DNA of 64,000 nt from Ambrosia x helenae (Eukaryota > Streptophyta > Magnoliopsida > Asterales > Asteraceae). The notes beneath the pieces were generated by a model. It had not been told where the DNA came from, did no database searches, and saw only the letters and a program-made list of their open reading frames with translations. Below, one piece after another: positions 1-10,910 of this stretch (its first letter is position 1; every line of letters begins with the position of its first letter). Position numbers and translations under genes: made by a program. Location: contig CM061224.1 of NCBI GenBank assembly GCA_030844895.1, positions 79,340,127-79,404,126 on the forward strand, in the 5' to 3' direction.

Positions 1-2
1 GC

Positions 3-1178
3 TTGACTTGTGCTAAAGTCAAGGTGGAGTACCAGAAACCGTCTGGTCTCCTACAACAACCTGAGATTCCAGAATGGAACTGGGAACGAATCACGATGGA
101 TTTTGTCACCAAACTACCGAAGTCACCAAGTGGTTGCGATATGATTTGGGTGATTGTCGACAGGTTGACAAAATCGGCTCATTTCCTACCTATTAATGAA
201 ACGGATGGACTCGAGCGGTTGGCTCGACTTTACCGTAAAGAGGTAGTCTCTCGGCACGGGGTGCCTGTCTCTATTATCTCTGATCGTGACTCTCGTTTTG
301 CTTCGCGTTTCTGGAAGGCTCTGCACAAGGCTTTGGGTACTCAGTTGGATATGAGTACGGCTTATCATCCGCAAACTGACGGTCAGAGTGAGCGGACGAT
401 TCAAACCTTGGAGGACATGCTTCGGGCATGTGTTATCGATTTTGGCAAAAGTTGGGAGATTCACCTACCGTTGGTGGAGTTCTCTTACAACAACAGCTAC
501 CACTCCAGTATCAAGGCAGCTCCATTCGATGCTCTTTACGGACGGAAATTTCGATCTCCTCTGTGATGGGCCGAGGTGGGCGAGAGTCAGCTCATTGGTC
601 CGGAACTGGTGTACGAAACTTTGGAGAAAATCGTACAAATTCGTAACCGTTTGGCAGCCTCACGGGATCATCAAAAGAGTTATGACGTTCGTCGTCGCAA
701 ACCTTTGGAGTTCCATGTTGGGGACAGGGTACTTCTGAAAGTTTCACCATGGAAGGGCGTCATACGCTTTGGGAAGCGTGGCAAGCTTAACCCTCGTTAT
801 ATCAGACCACTTGCAATCCTGGAACAGATTGGACCGATGGCATACAGACTTGACTTACCAGCGGAGCTCGGTAGTGTTCACAACGTCTTCCATGTGTCTA
901 ACTTGAAGAAGTGTTTGGCTGATTAATCTCTTATTGTACCCCTGGAAGAGATCAAGGTTGATGATCGTCTTCGCATCGTGGAAGAACCTGTTGAGATTGT
1001 CGACAATAAGATTCGTAGTCTTCGCCGGAGTAAAATCCGCATCGTTAAAGTTCGTTGGAACTCGGATCGTGGACCGGAGTTCACATGGGAACGAGAGGAT
1101 CAGATGAAATCCAAGTATCCTCATCTTTTTCCGAAGCGTGCATTCGAGTCTAGGCATGTTATTGCTGAAGCTGAATGA
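3..1178 (+). pseudogene. Ty3/gypsy chromovirus pol, 3' part: integrase core and chromodomain
   Basis: One reading frame, open from the left edge of the window, encodes the C-terminal part of a Ty3/gypsy polyprotein. The integrase core is clear: Asp in TMDFV (codon at 99-101), Asp in IISDRDSRF (282-284) and Glu in GQSERTIQTLED (390-392) form the DDE triad that joins cDNA ends to host DNA. A GPY/F-like region follows (PWKGVIRFGKRGKLNPRYI), then a chromodomain-like tail ending in FTWEREDQMKSKYPHLF, as in Tekay/Del chromoviruses, where this domain guides insertion to chromatin. Two in-frame stops break it: TGA at 564-566 just after FRSPL, and TAA at 924-926 after CLAD. Both sides of each stop stay in the same frame, so these are point mutations and not indels. 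Protease, RT and RNase H lie outside the window. Clade assignment is from motif memory. Confidence 0.9.
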
Positions 1179-1195
1179 ATCTTGGGGCAAGATTC

Positions 1196-1323
1196 CTTTC
1201 AACGTGGGGATGATGTGACAACCGGTAAATTTTCTTTTCGTTTCCTTCCTTTCGTCACTATCATTTTGGGGCTTCGTGCAATTTCTGGGACGAAAATTCT
1301 TTCAACGTGGGGATGATGTGACA
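1196..1323 (+). repeat. Duplicated polypurine tract / LTR-start segment
   Basis: A 25-base segment reading ctttcaacgtggggatga then tgtgaca occurs twice, at 1196-1220 and 1299-1323, 103 bases apart. It spans the purine-rich tract and the first bases of the LTR. I take the second copy as the functional border because TGTGACACCC is the usual start of this LTR type. The first copy reads TGTGACAACC. Confidence 0.6.
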
Positions 1324-3039
1324 CCCGACATGTTCGGCTTAAACATTTTAGTAAAACATAAGTCTACCTTAGTGAGAAACATTTATAAATGGACTTAAAT
1401 GGGTTACTTGAGTCGGGTCATAATAGGATTGTCCAGGGTTCAATGATCTCGAGGATCATTGGGAGTCATTTTGGGGAATACACTAGTACCGGGTCCCGTT
1501 GTTGGTGAAATTACATGAACTGAATCAGGTAGGACAAGTAGATTATTAACACACGTGTAACATAACATGATAATATGTGCTACAAGGTGTGAACATGATT
1601 ATACGTGCCTATATGTGCATAACATGTGTTAGAATTGCATGATCATGTGTTAGGATGCGTTAAAATGCGTTAAACACGAAAACTGGAAAGACTAGAAAAC
1701 ATAGGTCCAGGTTCGACCCATAGCGTGGGGGCGAACCTGGGAAATGATATTGGTTCGCGAACCTGGGATGTAGAAACAATAGAATTTCATTCGATCAGTT
1801 AAGGTACATTGGACCCTGAGAAAGGGGCGAATGTGGGTACATTCGACCATGTGAAAGGGGCGAATGTGGACTAGTATAAATACCCAACTTTGGGGCAAAA
1901 TTGGTGGGGTTTTGTGGGGATATGTTATCAACTGCTGTGTTTGGTGATGTTTCGTGATGTTTCCGATGTTTTTTAAGCGTTTTTGGGAAAAACATTCTGC
2001 CAGGGTCGAACCTGGGCACCTTCGACTTTTAATTTTACATGTTTCAAAATTTGAAATTATTAAAGGATGATTGATTTTATAAACTTTTCTTTAAATATTA
2101 AAATTACTTAAAACCAATTTTAGTCAAATCATAAGCCATAAAATCCCCAAATTTTAGTCTAGAAATCCTAAGTGCCTAATCCTAGATAACTTAGACTCTA
2201 AGTTCATTCCCTTACAAATTATTTATTTCTTTAGGTTAATCCTTTGGGATAATCCTAATTCACATCACGTTGTTCGGTAGAGTTTCAAGTTATTACGCGA
2301 ACTGTGAGTATTTCCTATCCCCTTTTTGCTTTTATTCACTTTTGGGGTGTTACATGTACACTTATACAAATTTCAAATACAAGTTCACATTTTTACAATA
2401 CATTTCTAGTACTATGTGCATTTGCTTACAAACGTGCTTTATGCTTAGACATTACATGTAAAATGCATTTGTAATTAGTGAAATCATTAACATTGTACAA
2501 GCCGACCTTAACATGGGATAGCGCTATTGGATTGACAACCCGCCTAGGTTGATTCTCCCCCTTTTTCATCGGAGAATCCGTGAGCATTGTTAAGTTATTA
2601 TCCATTTATTGGATAAGTACACCGCCGTTCATTTAGTACATTATACAGTCACAGGATTGATTTCGCTCATTTGTATGTTACATAGTTTACATAATTGCAC
2701 CGTAGCTTTGCACTTGAATTGTATTACATTTACCAATTTACTATATGTATTCAATCTAGGAATGCTCACCAACATTTCTTATGTTGGCAAAACTTATTTT
2801 GTACATGTTTCAGGTGCAGTTTGATCTTAGTTCCATTGCATTGGATTTTAGTGCTTGCTTTTAATAAGTTATTTCAGTTTTCATGTTTCGTTCAGACTTT
2901 TGTATTTTTTTTTTTCATTTCATCTATGTAAGACAATTTAAATTATTCAATAATATATTTATATATTAGTACCATGTGCTTTTGAACAATCGTCACTACG
3001 TGACACCTCGATGATTCCGCCATCGGTTGGGGTGTTACA
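1317..3039 (+). repeat. Ty3/gypsy LTR, chimeric, shared by two elements
   Basis: It starts TGTGACACCC after a polypurine tract and ends GGGGTGTTACA, directly before a PBS, so it is the 3' LTR of the pol remnant on its left and the 5' LTR of the gag element on its right. From about 2030 to 3039 it matches the LTR at 8220-10589 (minus its insert) almost base for base. From 1317 to about 2030 it does not resemble 6376-8220 at all. That first part carries gcgaacctggg and ggggcgaatgtgg motifs (1729-1870, 2003-2016) and a TATA box at 1875. The simplest reading is recombination between LTRs of two related elements. Confidence 0.8.
1875..1882 (+). promoter_or_regulatory. TATA box in U3 of the LTR at 1317
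   Basis: TATAAATA, about 558 bases into the LTR, is a plausible Pol II core promoter for the element transcript. It is assigned by sequence only. Confidence 0.5.
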
Positions 3040-3042
3040 GAT

Positions 3043-3055
3043 TGGTATCAGAGCC
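3043..3055 (+). other. Primer binding site, initiator tRNA-Met type
   Basis: TGGTATCAGAGCC begins three bases after the LTR end. It complements the 3' end of plant initiator methionine tRNA, the usual minus-strand primer of plant LTR retrotransposons. Confidence 0.93.
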
Positions 3056-3743
3056 ATGGTTATAGGGAACTAGGTTATTAGATGAAATGGCCTAGACTCT
3101 AACCGAACTTCAACTTTCATGCATAATATTCCCTAAATTTCCATTCCCCTCATTTCCCTCTACTTTCCTTCCTCTATCTTTCCCTTCTTCTCCATTTCTT
3201 CTCATCTTTCATCATGCTGCATAAAGATGGTATCCTACAAGGAGTGGAAAGTCTACATCATCATGGAACGGGAGCAGTACCTTTCATGAAGACACTATTA
3301 GGCATGATGCCTACTCTTATTTTGCTCCTTCAAAGTTGTTGAGCTTTAATGAGTGTGATGAAACACGTGCAATCTAGAAGGGTGGATGCCTGTACACTGG
3401 GTTTTCTGGCATAGGCAAGCATAGCGCATAAATCCAATAACGGACCTGTTATGCTTACCTGGGGATTCCTAGAGTGAGTGTCCACTTATAGGCTAAAGCA
3501 TGTCTTCTTTGATCACCATTGGGTTCAATTCCTTTGAAAAGTCAACGTTCTTGTTGGGCTTTACAGCTAGACAAGGGCAATCGAAGCATTTTATGCAAGT
3601 TTTTCTATAATACACTCTCGTTCCATATACAATATTTTGTATTTCATGATCTTCATATTTTGCTTACAAGTTCATATATTCATAATCATCTGTGCAGTTA
3701 TACACTTACATTTTCTCATGATTATTCAATGACTGCGTTATAG
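3056..3743 (+). other. Untranslated leader with a conserved block (3366-3520)
   Basis: This is non-coding leader between PBS and gag. The block at about 3366-3520 (from cgtgcaatctagaagggtgg to aggctaaagcatgtcttc) recurs at 26788-26945, in the same place behind the PBS of the non-coding element at 24512-35300. It is kept in an element with no protein, so an RNA role such as packaging or dimerisation is possible. That is inference. Confidence 0.6.
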
Positions 3744-4995
3744 ATGTCTGCTCGCCGCATGCTCCATAATGCCAGCCAACGCACTATTCGTGCGTCTGGA
3801 CAACGTTCTGATCATCGCCTCGCATCTCTAGTCACTGAGCAAATTGCTGCAGTGATCCCAAATCTTGTCAGTGAGTTAACCCAGAATAGTAATAGTACCA
3901 ACACAGAGGGTGCGACTCAATTTCGGTGCACTTTCAAACACTTTAACTCCTACAACCCCACAAAATTCACTGGTGAGGAGGGTGCTACTGGCCTCCTCCA
4001 ATGGTTTGAAAGCATGGAGAGCACCTTTGTGAACAGCGAGTTTCCTGATGTACTCCGCGTTCGCTATGCTACCAGTGTCCTTCAAAAGGGGCACTAACTT
4101 GGTGGAATGGCGAAAAGCGCAATCGGGGCGCTGATGTTGCTTTATCTTTGTCTTGTGCTGAGGTTAAGGAACTCCTGATCGCCAAATTCTGCCCTAGGAA
4201 TGAAATCAGGAAACTGGAGGATGAGTTTCGTGGGCTGAAACAAGACAGTGGTGAGAATCTTGCGTATAACTCTCGATATCACGAACTCAGCATATTGGTT
4301 CCACACATGGTTACCCCGGTCTCTCGAGCAATCGAAAAATATATTGAGGGATTACCTGACCTAATTCAAGACGTAGTCACTGGAAGCAAACCCACTACGG
4401 TGGAAGAAGCCATCCAGCTTGCAGCCTCTTTGACCGACAAGCACGTGAAAAAGGGAAATCTGGTTAGGAAAGGTACTAAGAAACCAGCTGAGAAGACCAC
4501 CACCCCTACTATTGAATCATCAAAAGCCGCTTCAGCAAATCCCAGTTCTAACTCCAAGAAGCGGAAATTCGAAAGTAAAAACTATGCTATGGTGGCCCTA
4601 GTGAACCAGGTTACAATGGTCCAGACCCCAAATGTGCTACTTGTCAATACCATCACCCTTCAAACTATCCTTGTCGCCACTGTACCACCTGTGGTAGGTT
4701 TGGTCATGTAGCTACCACGTGTCGTTCGGTGTTTAGACCTCAACCGGTTAACCCTCAACCAGGCAACCCTCAGCCAGTGAATCCTCAACCAGCTCGCCAA
4801 CACCCACAGCCCATAGCATATGCTCGAGCCTGCTTTAATTGTGGCGATCCAAACCATCTCAGAAATCAATGTCCAGACCTTGTCCCAGCAAACCATGTAA
4901 CAAATCAAGTGGCACGTGGTAGGGCGTTCAATATCAACACCCAAGAAGATGCTGGTCCTGAAGATGCAAATCTCATTGATCAAGCTTTGGATTAA
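3744..4995 (+). pseudogene. Ty3/gypsy gag, frameshifted
   Basis: This encodes the capsid/nucleocapsid precursor. It starts at ATG 3744 (MSARRMLHNASQ). A capsid region follows: FNSYNPTKFTGEEGATGLLQWFESMESTF, then FCPRNEIRKLEDEFRGLKQ and YIEGLPDLIQDVV. Next is a Lys/Ser linker and two CX2CX4HX4C zinc knuckles, CTTCGRFGHVATTC (4681-4722) and CFNCGDPNHLRNQC (4831-4872), with a Pro-Gln-Asn repeat between them (NPQPxNPQPxNPQP, about 4738-4800). It is read in three frames: one shift near 4090, just after VLQKG, and one between about 4575 and 4670. It stops at TAA 4993-4995 with no protease behind. Length over the three pieces is ~417 codons, typical for Tekay-like gag. Confidence 0.88.
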
Positions 4996-6360
4996 AAACT
5001 TTCTTAGCTAACGGATTCAATATCCACGTCTTTCACCCTTTTGCTTCAGTTTTTCCTTGCATTTTGAGTCATGTCTTAGTTTTGGAATAATTTCAAGTTA
5101 TCATGTTTGGATATTTTTTTTGGGAAATTAAATTTTTTTTTTCAACTTTGGTATGCAATGTTTGTATTAATTGCTTTAATTGTAAAAGATGATTACACCT
5201 AGGGATTGATGATCTAAGAAACATGATATATCAGGAGAACTCATTAGACATGGCCATTATCAAACTGACAAATCTATGTCACATAACACAAATACTACAA
5301 GATACAAACTAAAAGTTAAAATTAGTTAATATATTTTAGTGTGTGCAAATTTCATGATCTATGCTATGGAGTTCTATATTATCATATTGCACTATATATA
5401 TATATATATACTATTTTCATGTTTTTACTTATGTAAAAATTATATAGCAATTTATACCATGTTCGCTCAAAATTCCAAATTACATTCTCTATTTGTATTA
5501 CGATCACAAGCTGATTTACACACAACACAATCTTAGCTTGAACAGTAGTCATTTTTCATTTGCATTACCTTGACTATAGACACCTAATACACTAAAAAGA
5601 TACTAAGGCATGTGAACCAAGAAATTGCTCATATCAAAGTTTCCGTATTAAAGATTTTTTTTTTTAACTCGGCACTTACAAAGGAAGATAGTCCTTAAGT
5701 ATCCATTTTGACTTGGGGAGAATTATGCAAATTTCGCTACTTTATTGCAGTGCATGTCTAATGTCTTATGTTCAAACTCATGACACCTCATTTTCATAGC
5801 TCGCATACTCCAAATTAGTTATATTGTTTTGAATTAGAGTTATAGAAGGACATAATACCCTAATGTAAGGTAAATTGATGATTCCGGTCCGGAACGTAAT
5901 CATGAATTTACAGGTACGCTAAGGTAGTGTGAAATTCTATTAGGGTTTTTGGTAGGCGTCCAGTACGTTTTCAAGGTATCAAAGGTGTGGTGGGTTAGCT
6001 ACGGTACACCCTATATATAAACACTAATGATGCATTAAAAGTGAGACTGGAAGTTAGACCAGGAACTAACCCCAATTCTCTTGGTAGTTCAAAACGTCGA
6101 TTCATAGTCTAACTTATTCCTTCCAACCACCCTAACCTTTATCTTCAAGGCCTAGTACTTTGGGTCTTGACCACTGGTAATAATCCTTAGATATATTTAA
6201 TCCAATTATATCTAACATTCGAGTCCATTCAAGTCAGGTTATCACACTACCCAAAGCTCTCTTTCTCATTAAACTTGACCATACTCACTATAACACTTAC
6301 TCGAGTACCCAGAACCCTGTTTATACGTCTACTTGAAGGAATTTCGGGACGAAATTTCTA
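4996..6360 (+). other. Non-coding internal region of element B
   Basis: No credible coding sequence. AT-rich, with poly-T runs near 5118, 5140 and 5655. The stretch 5829-5990 (tagaaggacataat, aatgtaaggtaaattg, acgtaatcatgaatttacaggtac) matches 28488-28610 of the element at 24512-35300, so the two elements share a 3' internal block as well as the leader block. Confidence 0.6.
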
Positions 6361-6375
6361 AAAGTAGGTGAAACT
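6361..6375 (+). other. Polypurine tract of element B
   Basis: AAAAGTAGGTGAAAC immediately precedes the 3' LTR. The same position in the element at 24512-35300 reads AAAAGTAGGGGAGAC (28783-28797). The stretch gggacgaaatttc just before it is typical of Tekay-like elements. Confidence 0.75.
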
Positions 6376-6574
6376 ATGACATCCGTAACCTTTCACTATC
6401 ATGAGCATACAACTTTAGTCCATTATTTCTTGTATTTACATTTATAATCCTTGTATTTTGAAGTTTCGATTCAATAATATAATTTTGCGAATTTATTTCT
6501 TACGACTATAAATAAAGATAATAGTAATAATAATGAATTGATATTGTTATGTTAAAAAAAATGAGTTTGAAAAA

Positions 6575-6622
6575 ACCTTGTGTCCCAAGCATTAACAAGG
6601 AAACAACCAACCACTACACCAC
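6575..6622 (-). other. Degenerate antisense tRNA-like module in LTR
   Basis: Read on the minus strand it has a box A-like TGGTGTAGTGGTTGG, as in the modules at 9494-9566 and 19411-19480. The box B part is eroded. It is placed about 200 bases into the LTR. Confidence 0.35.
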
Positions 6623-6937
6623 TTCAACATTTGATATTATCTATGGAAACATTTCTACATAAACAAACCCACATAACCACCCTAGTCAACAATAAAAGTC
6701 AAAACCCATTACATTCAAGACTTTGAATCAACAATTAAAGCGCCTAAATCTGTTTTGGAAACAATTGATGATTGATTTGTGACCGACACAATCATTCTCA
6801 TCATTGCTAGCCATTAATTCCAATATTACGTCCAGATTCATAGTCAATTTTAAATCATTGTAAAACGCGTTTATAAGCTTTCCAAAACCCGAATCAATCA
6901 CCATTAATTTGTTGTTATGACCGACAATTGAACCCCC

Positions 6938-6945
6938 TATAAATA
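6938..6945 (+). promoter_or_regulatory. TATA box in LTR at 6376
   Basis: TATAAATA lies about 316 bases after the antisense tRNA-like relic and 324 before the first sense module. The same order is seen in the LTR at 19052. Confidence 0.5.
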
Positions 6946-7268
6946 CATACATATTTTTCGACTCAAACCCACCTAAAATCATTCTTTTTCACGCTCCAAA
7001 TCACTCAGAATCAAAGCATTTGTGTTCGGCTCTTGATGTTCGAATTCGACACCATTCTGGTACGTTTAAATCCAATTTTATTTGTATATAGGGACGATTT
7101 ATGGTTTAGTATAAAAGCCCCATGATTTCGTTCATCATCTGTATCGAATTAATGTCCAATTGTTGGATTAGGAAATTATGGTTCATAAGACTCTAATTTG
7201 GGGATTTTCATTTGATTCAGATAGTGTTTTTATATAAACAGATCCATAACACAACACAAATAACCACC

Positions 7269-7332
7269 CAGACCAACTGGTCTGGGCTTCGATCTGATAC
7301 AGAATAGGTGAAGGGTCGAACCATGTCTCCAG
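7269..7332 (+). repeat. tRNA-like module 1 (sense)
   Basis: It begins with the hairpin CCCAGACCA-AC-TGGTCTGGG, which resembles a D arm with box A, and has a box B-like GGGTCGAACC about 40 bases later. It is not a functional tRNA gene: no anticodon or acceptor stem can be drawn with confidence. Confidence 0.4.
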
Positions 7333-7427
7333 CAGCTTGCATGTTATTTTTGTTTTGTTTTTAAATTAATGCTTTCAGGATGTGTTTATATATGTTATTA
7401 ATCGAAATTAAATCACACATCAGCACA

Positions 7428-7495
7428 CAGACCAACTGGTCTGGGCGCTATAAACATACAGAACAGATCTCAGGTTCGAGTCCCCCTTGGGACAG
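7428..7495 (+). repeat. tRNA-like module 2 (sense)
   Basis: It repeats the hairpin CAGACCAACTGGTCTGGGCGCT, close to a tRNA D arm, followed by a good box B, GGTTCGAGTCC (7473-7483). It is about 68 bases long, near tRNA size, and a second copy of the module at 7269. Confidence 0.5.
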
Positions 7496-9329
7496 AATCT
7501 GATTCATTTTTGTTATTATTATTATTCAGTTTTTTTTTTTTACTTAATAACTATTATAAACTTATTTTAATTATTAAAAATAGTAAACTTAATCCACAAA
7601 CTATATAAAAATTATCCTATCTTATTATAACCCTAAAGTTTATATTCCAAATTTTATTTTTCAGAAAAATATTTATTTATTATTTTTAATGTACTTATTT
7701 TGTTTAAACCATAATTAATTCATAGAAAATTCATTTTTAATCATTTTAATACCAAAATTTTTGTGGAATTATTTCTAACCATATAAAAGTTTTTGGTAAT
7801 TTAATTTTCTGTAAAAATATTAGTTTTTCTATTTTTTATGATTTAATCCTATTTAATGGATTATATTAAAATGTAATCTGTTTTAAATGAAATAATATGT
7901 AAAATAATTTTTAAAAATTATTTTCCACTTATACCATATGCTAAATTCTGTTTAAAAAATGAAAATAATATTTTTACATTTTATTTGTATTTAAATCCTA
8001 ATTATTGCATTTTAATGTTATTAAATCAATTTAGAATACAAAAAATATCAAAATTTTGAATTTTATAAATTCTGAAATTATATTCTAATGTCCCAATAAC
8101 TTATATATTTCACATTTATTTGATTATTTACTTCCTTCTTTTATTTCCACTTTTATCTCACAGGAATTACATAAATTGTATTATTTAATTTCGAATCGTT
8201 CCATTTGGTTGCACTTTTAATTTTAAATGTTTCAAAATTTGAAATTATTAAAGGATGATTGATTTTATAAACTTTTCTTTAAATATTAAAATTACTTAAA
8301 ACCAATTTTAGTTCAAATCAAAAGCCATAAAATCCCTAAATTTTAGTCTAGAAACCCTAAGTGCCTAATCCTAGATAACTTAGACTCTATGTGTAACACC
8401 CCAACCGATGGCGGAAACATCGGGATGTCACGTATTGATGATTGTTCAGTACCTCATGGTAAATAATAAATTTCAATAATTGATTTAAATACATTACATA
8501 CAATTGCTCTACAAGAATTTATACATCAAAATAAAAAAAATATACTAGATACACTTCAAGCATTAACTCTAATCCTCAAGCAAGCTATAACCTGAAACAT
8601 GTTAAGTTTGAAAATATTTTGGGTCAACAAAAGTTGGTGAGATTTACATAGGTTTGAATAAAAATGTTGTACAATTCGAGTGTCATGGCAAGTCTAGTCC
8701 ATATGTGAAAACAAAACCATCGGGTAAATCGAGTGCATAATCAAACCTTGTGACTAGAATATTGTGGTGCATCCCATACCCTCATGGTTCACTCGATTAT
8801 GTTATAAATTCGATAACAATCACCCACGCTACCTATGTAGGAGGTACACGTATCCGGGTGGGATTGTCAGTCCAATAGATCTATCATTGTATACCGTCGG
8901 CTGATCAATGTTAATGATTATGCTAGAATAATGTGCTTACCCTAGTAATGTTTAAGACATAATGCAACATAGAATAACACATAGACACTTATGATTGAAT
9001 TGTAAATTGAATGTTGTAACATGTTTCACCCCAAAATAGTGAAATGGAAAAGGGGCTATGTAAAATCACCTTAGGTGCTTAATGAGTTCGTGAGTTTTCT
9101 TGAGCGTGCAAATACTTAGTAATAATGCCTTGGAAAACTCGGAACTAGCTAGAGGAGATAATGATGGATGAAAACTTTAGTATGTGGGAAATGGGATAAT
9201 AATGTTTTTTTTTTATTGAATGTTATAAAGAGTTGAATGGTAGGCTATTGTATTTATAGTGTAGAAATTGGAGTTGTAATTAGGGACTACTTTGACTAGG
9301 CTAGAATTTAGGAACAACTTTGACTTGAC

Positions 9330-9412
9330 TAGAAGACCATATTTACTAACACTTTGACTTGACTAGGAGACCATATTTACTAACACTTTGACTTGACTTG
9401 ACTAAGAGACTA
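9330..9412 (+). repeat. Short tandem repeat inside the solo LTR
   Basis: Two to three units of about 39 bases: ctttgacttgacta, then gRagaccatatttactaaca. The last unit is partial and carries an extra gactt. Confidence 0.6.
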
Positions 9413-9493
9413 CGTTTGACTTTTCAGGTTTGACTAAGGGACCTTGAAAGGGTTTAAGTTTAATTGGTTTTAATTAACATCACAAAACACCAA

Positions 9494-9566
9494 ATGGTGT
9501 AGTGGTTTGTGTGGTGTGGTTAAGGTTTAGCCCGCCAGGGACTCGGGTTCGAATCCTGGCTCAGGC
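9494..9566 (+). repeat. tRNA-like module, antisense to its LTR
   Basis: It has box A-like TGGTGTAGTGGTT and box B GGGTTCGAATCC (9545-9556), about 73 bases, then a T-run resembling a Pol III stop. The host LTR runs on the minus strand, so the module is antisense to it. The same type sits antisense in the LTR at 19052. Confidence 0.5.
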
Positions 9567-10589
9567 AAACATTTTTTTTTAACGTTTCTAAATCAGAATT
9601 TTTAATAAAATCCAATTTAATATTGATTATAAGTCATTATTTAAACAAAAAAAATTAATAAAATGGATGGGAAAGATAATGTAAACATGAATCGGATGAA
9701 TAAACGAGGGAGTTCTATATATATATAAAAAAAATTGTGTGATGTTACACTAAGTTCATTCCCTTACAAATTATTTATTTCTTTAGGTTAATCCTTTGGG
9801 ATAATCCCAATTCACATCACGTTGTTCGGTAGAGTTTCAAGTTATTACGCGAACTGTGAGTATTTCCTATCCCTTTTTTGCTTTTATTCACTTTTGGGGT
9901 GTTACATGTACACTTATACAAATTTCAAATACAAGTTCACATTTTTACAATACAATTCTAGTACTATGTGCATTTGCTTACAAACGTGCTTTATGCTTAG
10001 ACGTTACATGTAAAATACATTTGTACTTAGTGAAATCATTAACATTGTACAAGCCGACCTTAACATTGGATAGCGCTATTGGATTGACAACCCGCCTAGG
10101 TTGATTCTCCTCCTTTTTCATCGGAGAATCTGTGGTCATTGTTAAGTTATTATCCATTTATTGGATAAGTACACCGCCGTTCATTTAGTACATTATACAG
10201 TCACATGATTGATTTCGCTCATTTGTATGTTACATAGTTTACATAATTGCACTATAGCTTTGCACTTGAATTGTATAACATTTTCCAATTTACTATATGT
10301 ATTTAATCTAGGAATGCTCACCAACATTTCTTATGTTGACAAAACCTATTTTGTACATGTTTCAGGGGCAGTTTGATCTTAGTTCCATTGCATTGGATTT
10401 TAGTGCTTGCTTTTAATAAGTTATTTCAGTTTTCATGTTTCGTTCAGACTTTTGTATTTTTTTTCCATTTCATCTATGTAAGACAATTTAAATTATTCAA
10501 TAATATATTTACATATTAGTACCATGTGCTTTTGAACAATCGTCACTACGTGACGCCTCGATGATTCCGCCATCGGTTGGGGTGTTACA

Positions 10590-10771
10590 ATCATCATCAT
10601 CATCATCGTCATCGTCATTGTCATCATCATCATCATCATCATCTATTATTATTATTATTGTTATTATACTTATTATCATCATCATCATCGTCATCATCAT
10701 CTATTATTATTGTTATTGTACTTATTATAATTATCATCATCACCACCACCACCACCACCACCACCACCACC

Positions 10772-10828
<57 letters not shown>

Positions 10829-10867
10829 TTATTATATAATAAATTATAATTATTATTATTATTATAC

Positions 10868-10904
<37 letters not shown>

Positions 10905-10908
10905 TATC
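10590..10908. repeat. Compound trinucleotide microsatellite
   Basis: Blocks of ATC, ATT, CAC and again ATT repeats, with few interruptions. It begins exactly at the LTR end. Apparent open frames through it encode only Ser, Ile, Tyr, His or Asn runs and are not genes. Confidence 0.97.
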
Positions 10909-10910
10909 CT

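Larger units (their letters stand above)
8392..9749 (-). mobile_element. Antisense solo LTR of the same gypsy family, with TSD
   Basis: Read on the plus strand it starts TGTAACACCCCAACCGATGG, the reverse complement of the family's LTR 3' end, and ends GATGTTACA. Flanks CTATG (8387-8391) and CTAAG (9750-9754) are a 5-bp target-site duplication with one mutation. The undisturbed LTR at 2190-2196 reads ctctaagttc, which shows the empty site. No internal sequence remains, so LTR-LTR recombination probably removed it. In LTR orientation it has an antisense tRNA-like module near its start and TATAAATA at 9258-9251. Confidence 0.88.
1317..10589 (+). mobile_element. Non-autonomous Ty3/gypsy element with gag only (element B)
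   Basis: The order is LTR (1317-3039), PBS (3043), leader, decayed gag (3744-4995), non-coding DNA, PPT (6361-6375), and a 3' LTR (6376-10589) that contains an antisense solo LTR. No protease, RT, RNase H or integrase is present between the LTRs. The element would therefore need pol from a relative, like gag-only (TR-GAG type) elements. The two LTRs match only over their last ~1 kb, and no matching target-site duplication is visible. This fits an origin or later rearrangement by recombination with the neighbouring element whose pol ends at 1178. Confidence 0.75.
6376..10589 (+). repeat. 3' LTR of element B, split by an antisense solo LTR
   Basis: It starts TATGACATCC (a G-to-A change in the usual TG) after the PPT and ends GGTGTTACA at 10589. 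The insert 8392-9749 interrupts it, so the LTR itself is about 2.86 kb. In order it contains: an antisense tRNA-like relic (6575-6622), a TATA box (6938), two sense tRNA-like modules (7269-7332, 7428-7495), an AT-rich stretch, and the ~1 kb shared with 2030-3039. A trinucleotide microsatellite starts right at its end. Confidence 0.8.

Noticed and set aside
7428..7495. A real tRNA gene
   Set aside because: Box A and box B are present but no consistent acceptor and anticodon arms can be drawn. The same holds for the modules at 9494, 19411, 20114 and 29727.
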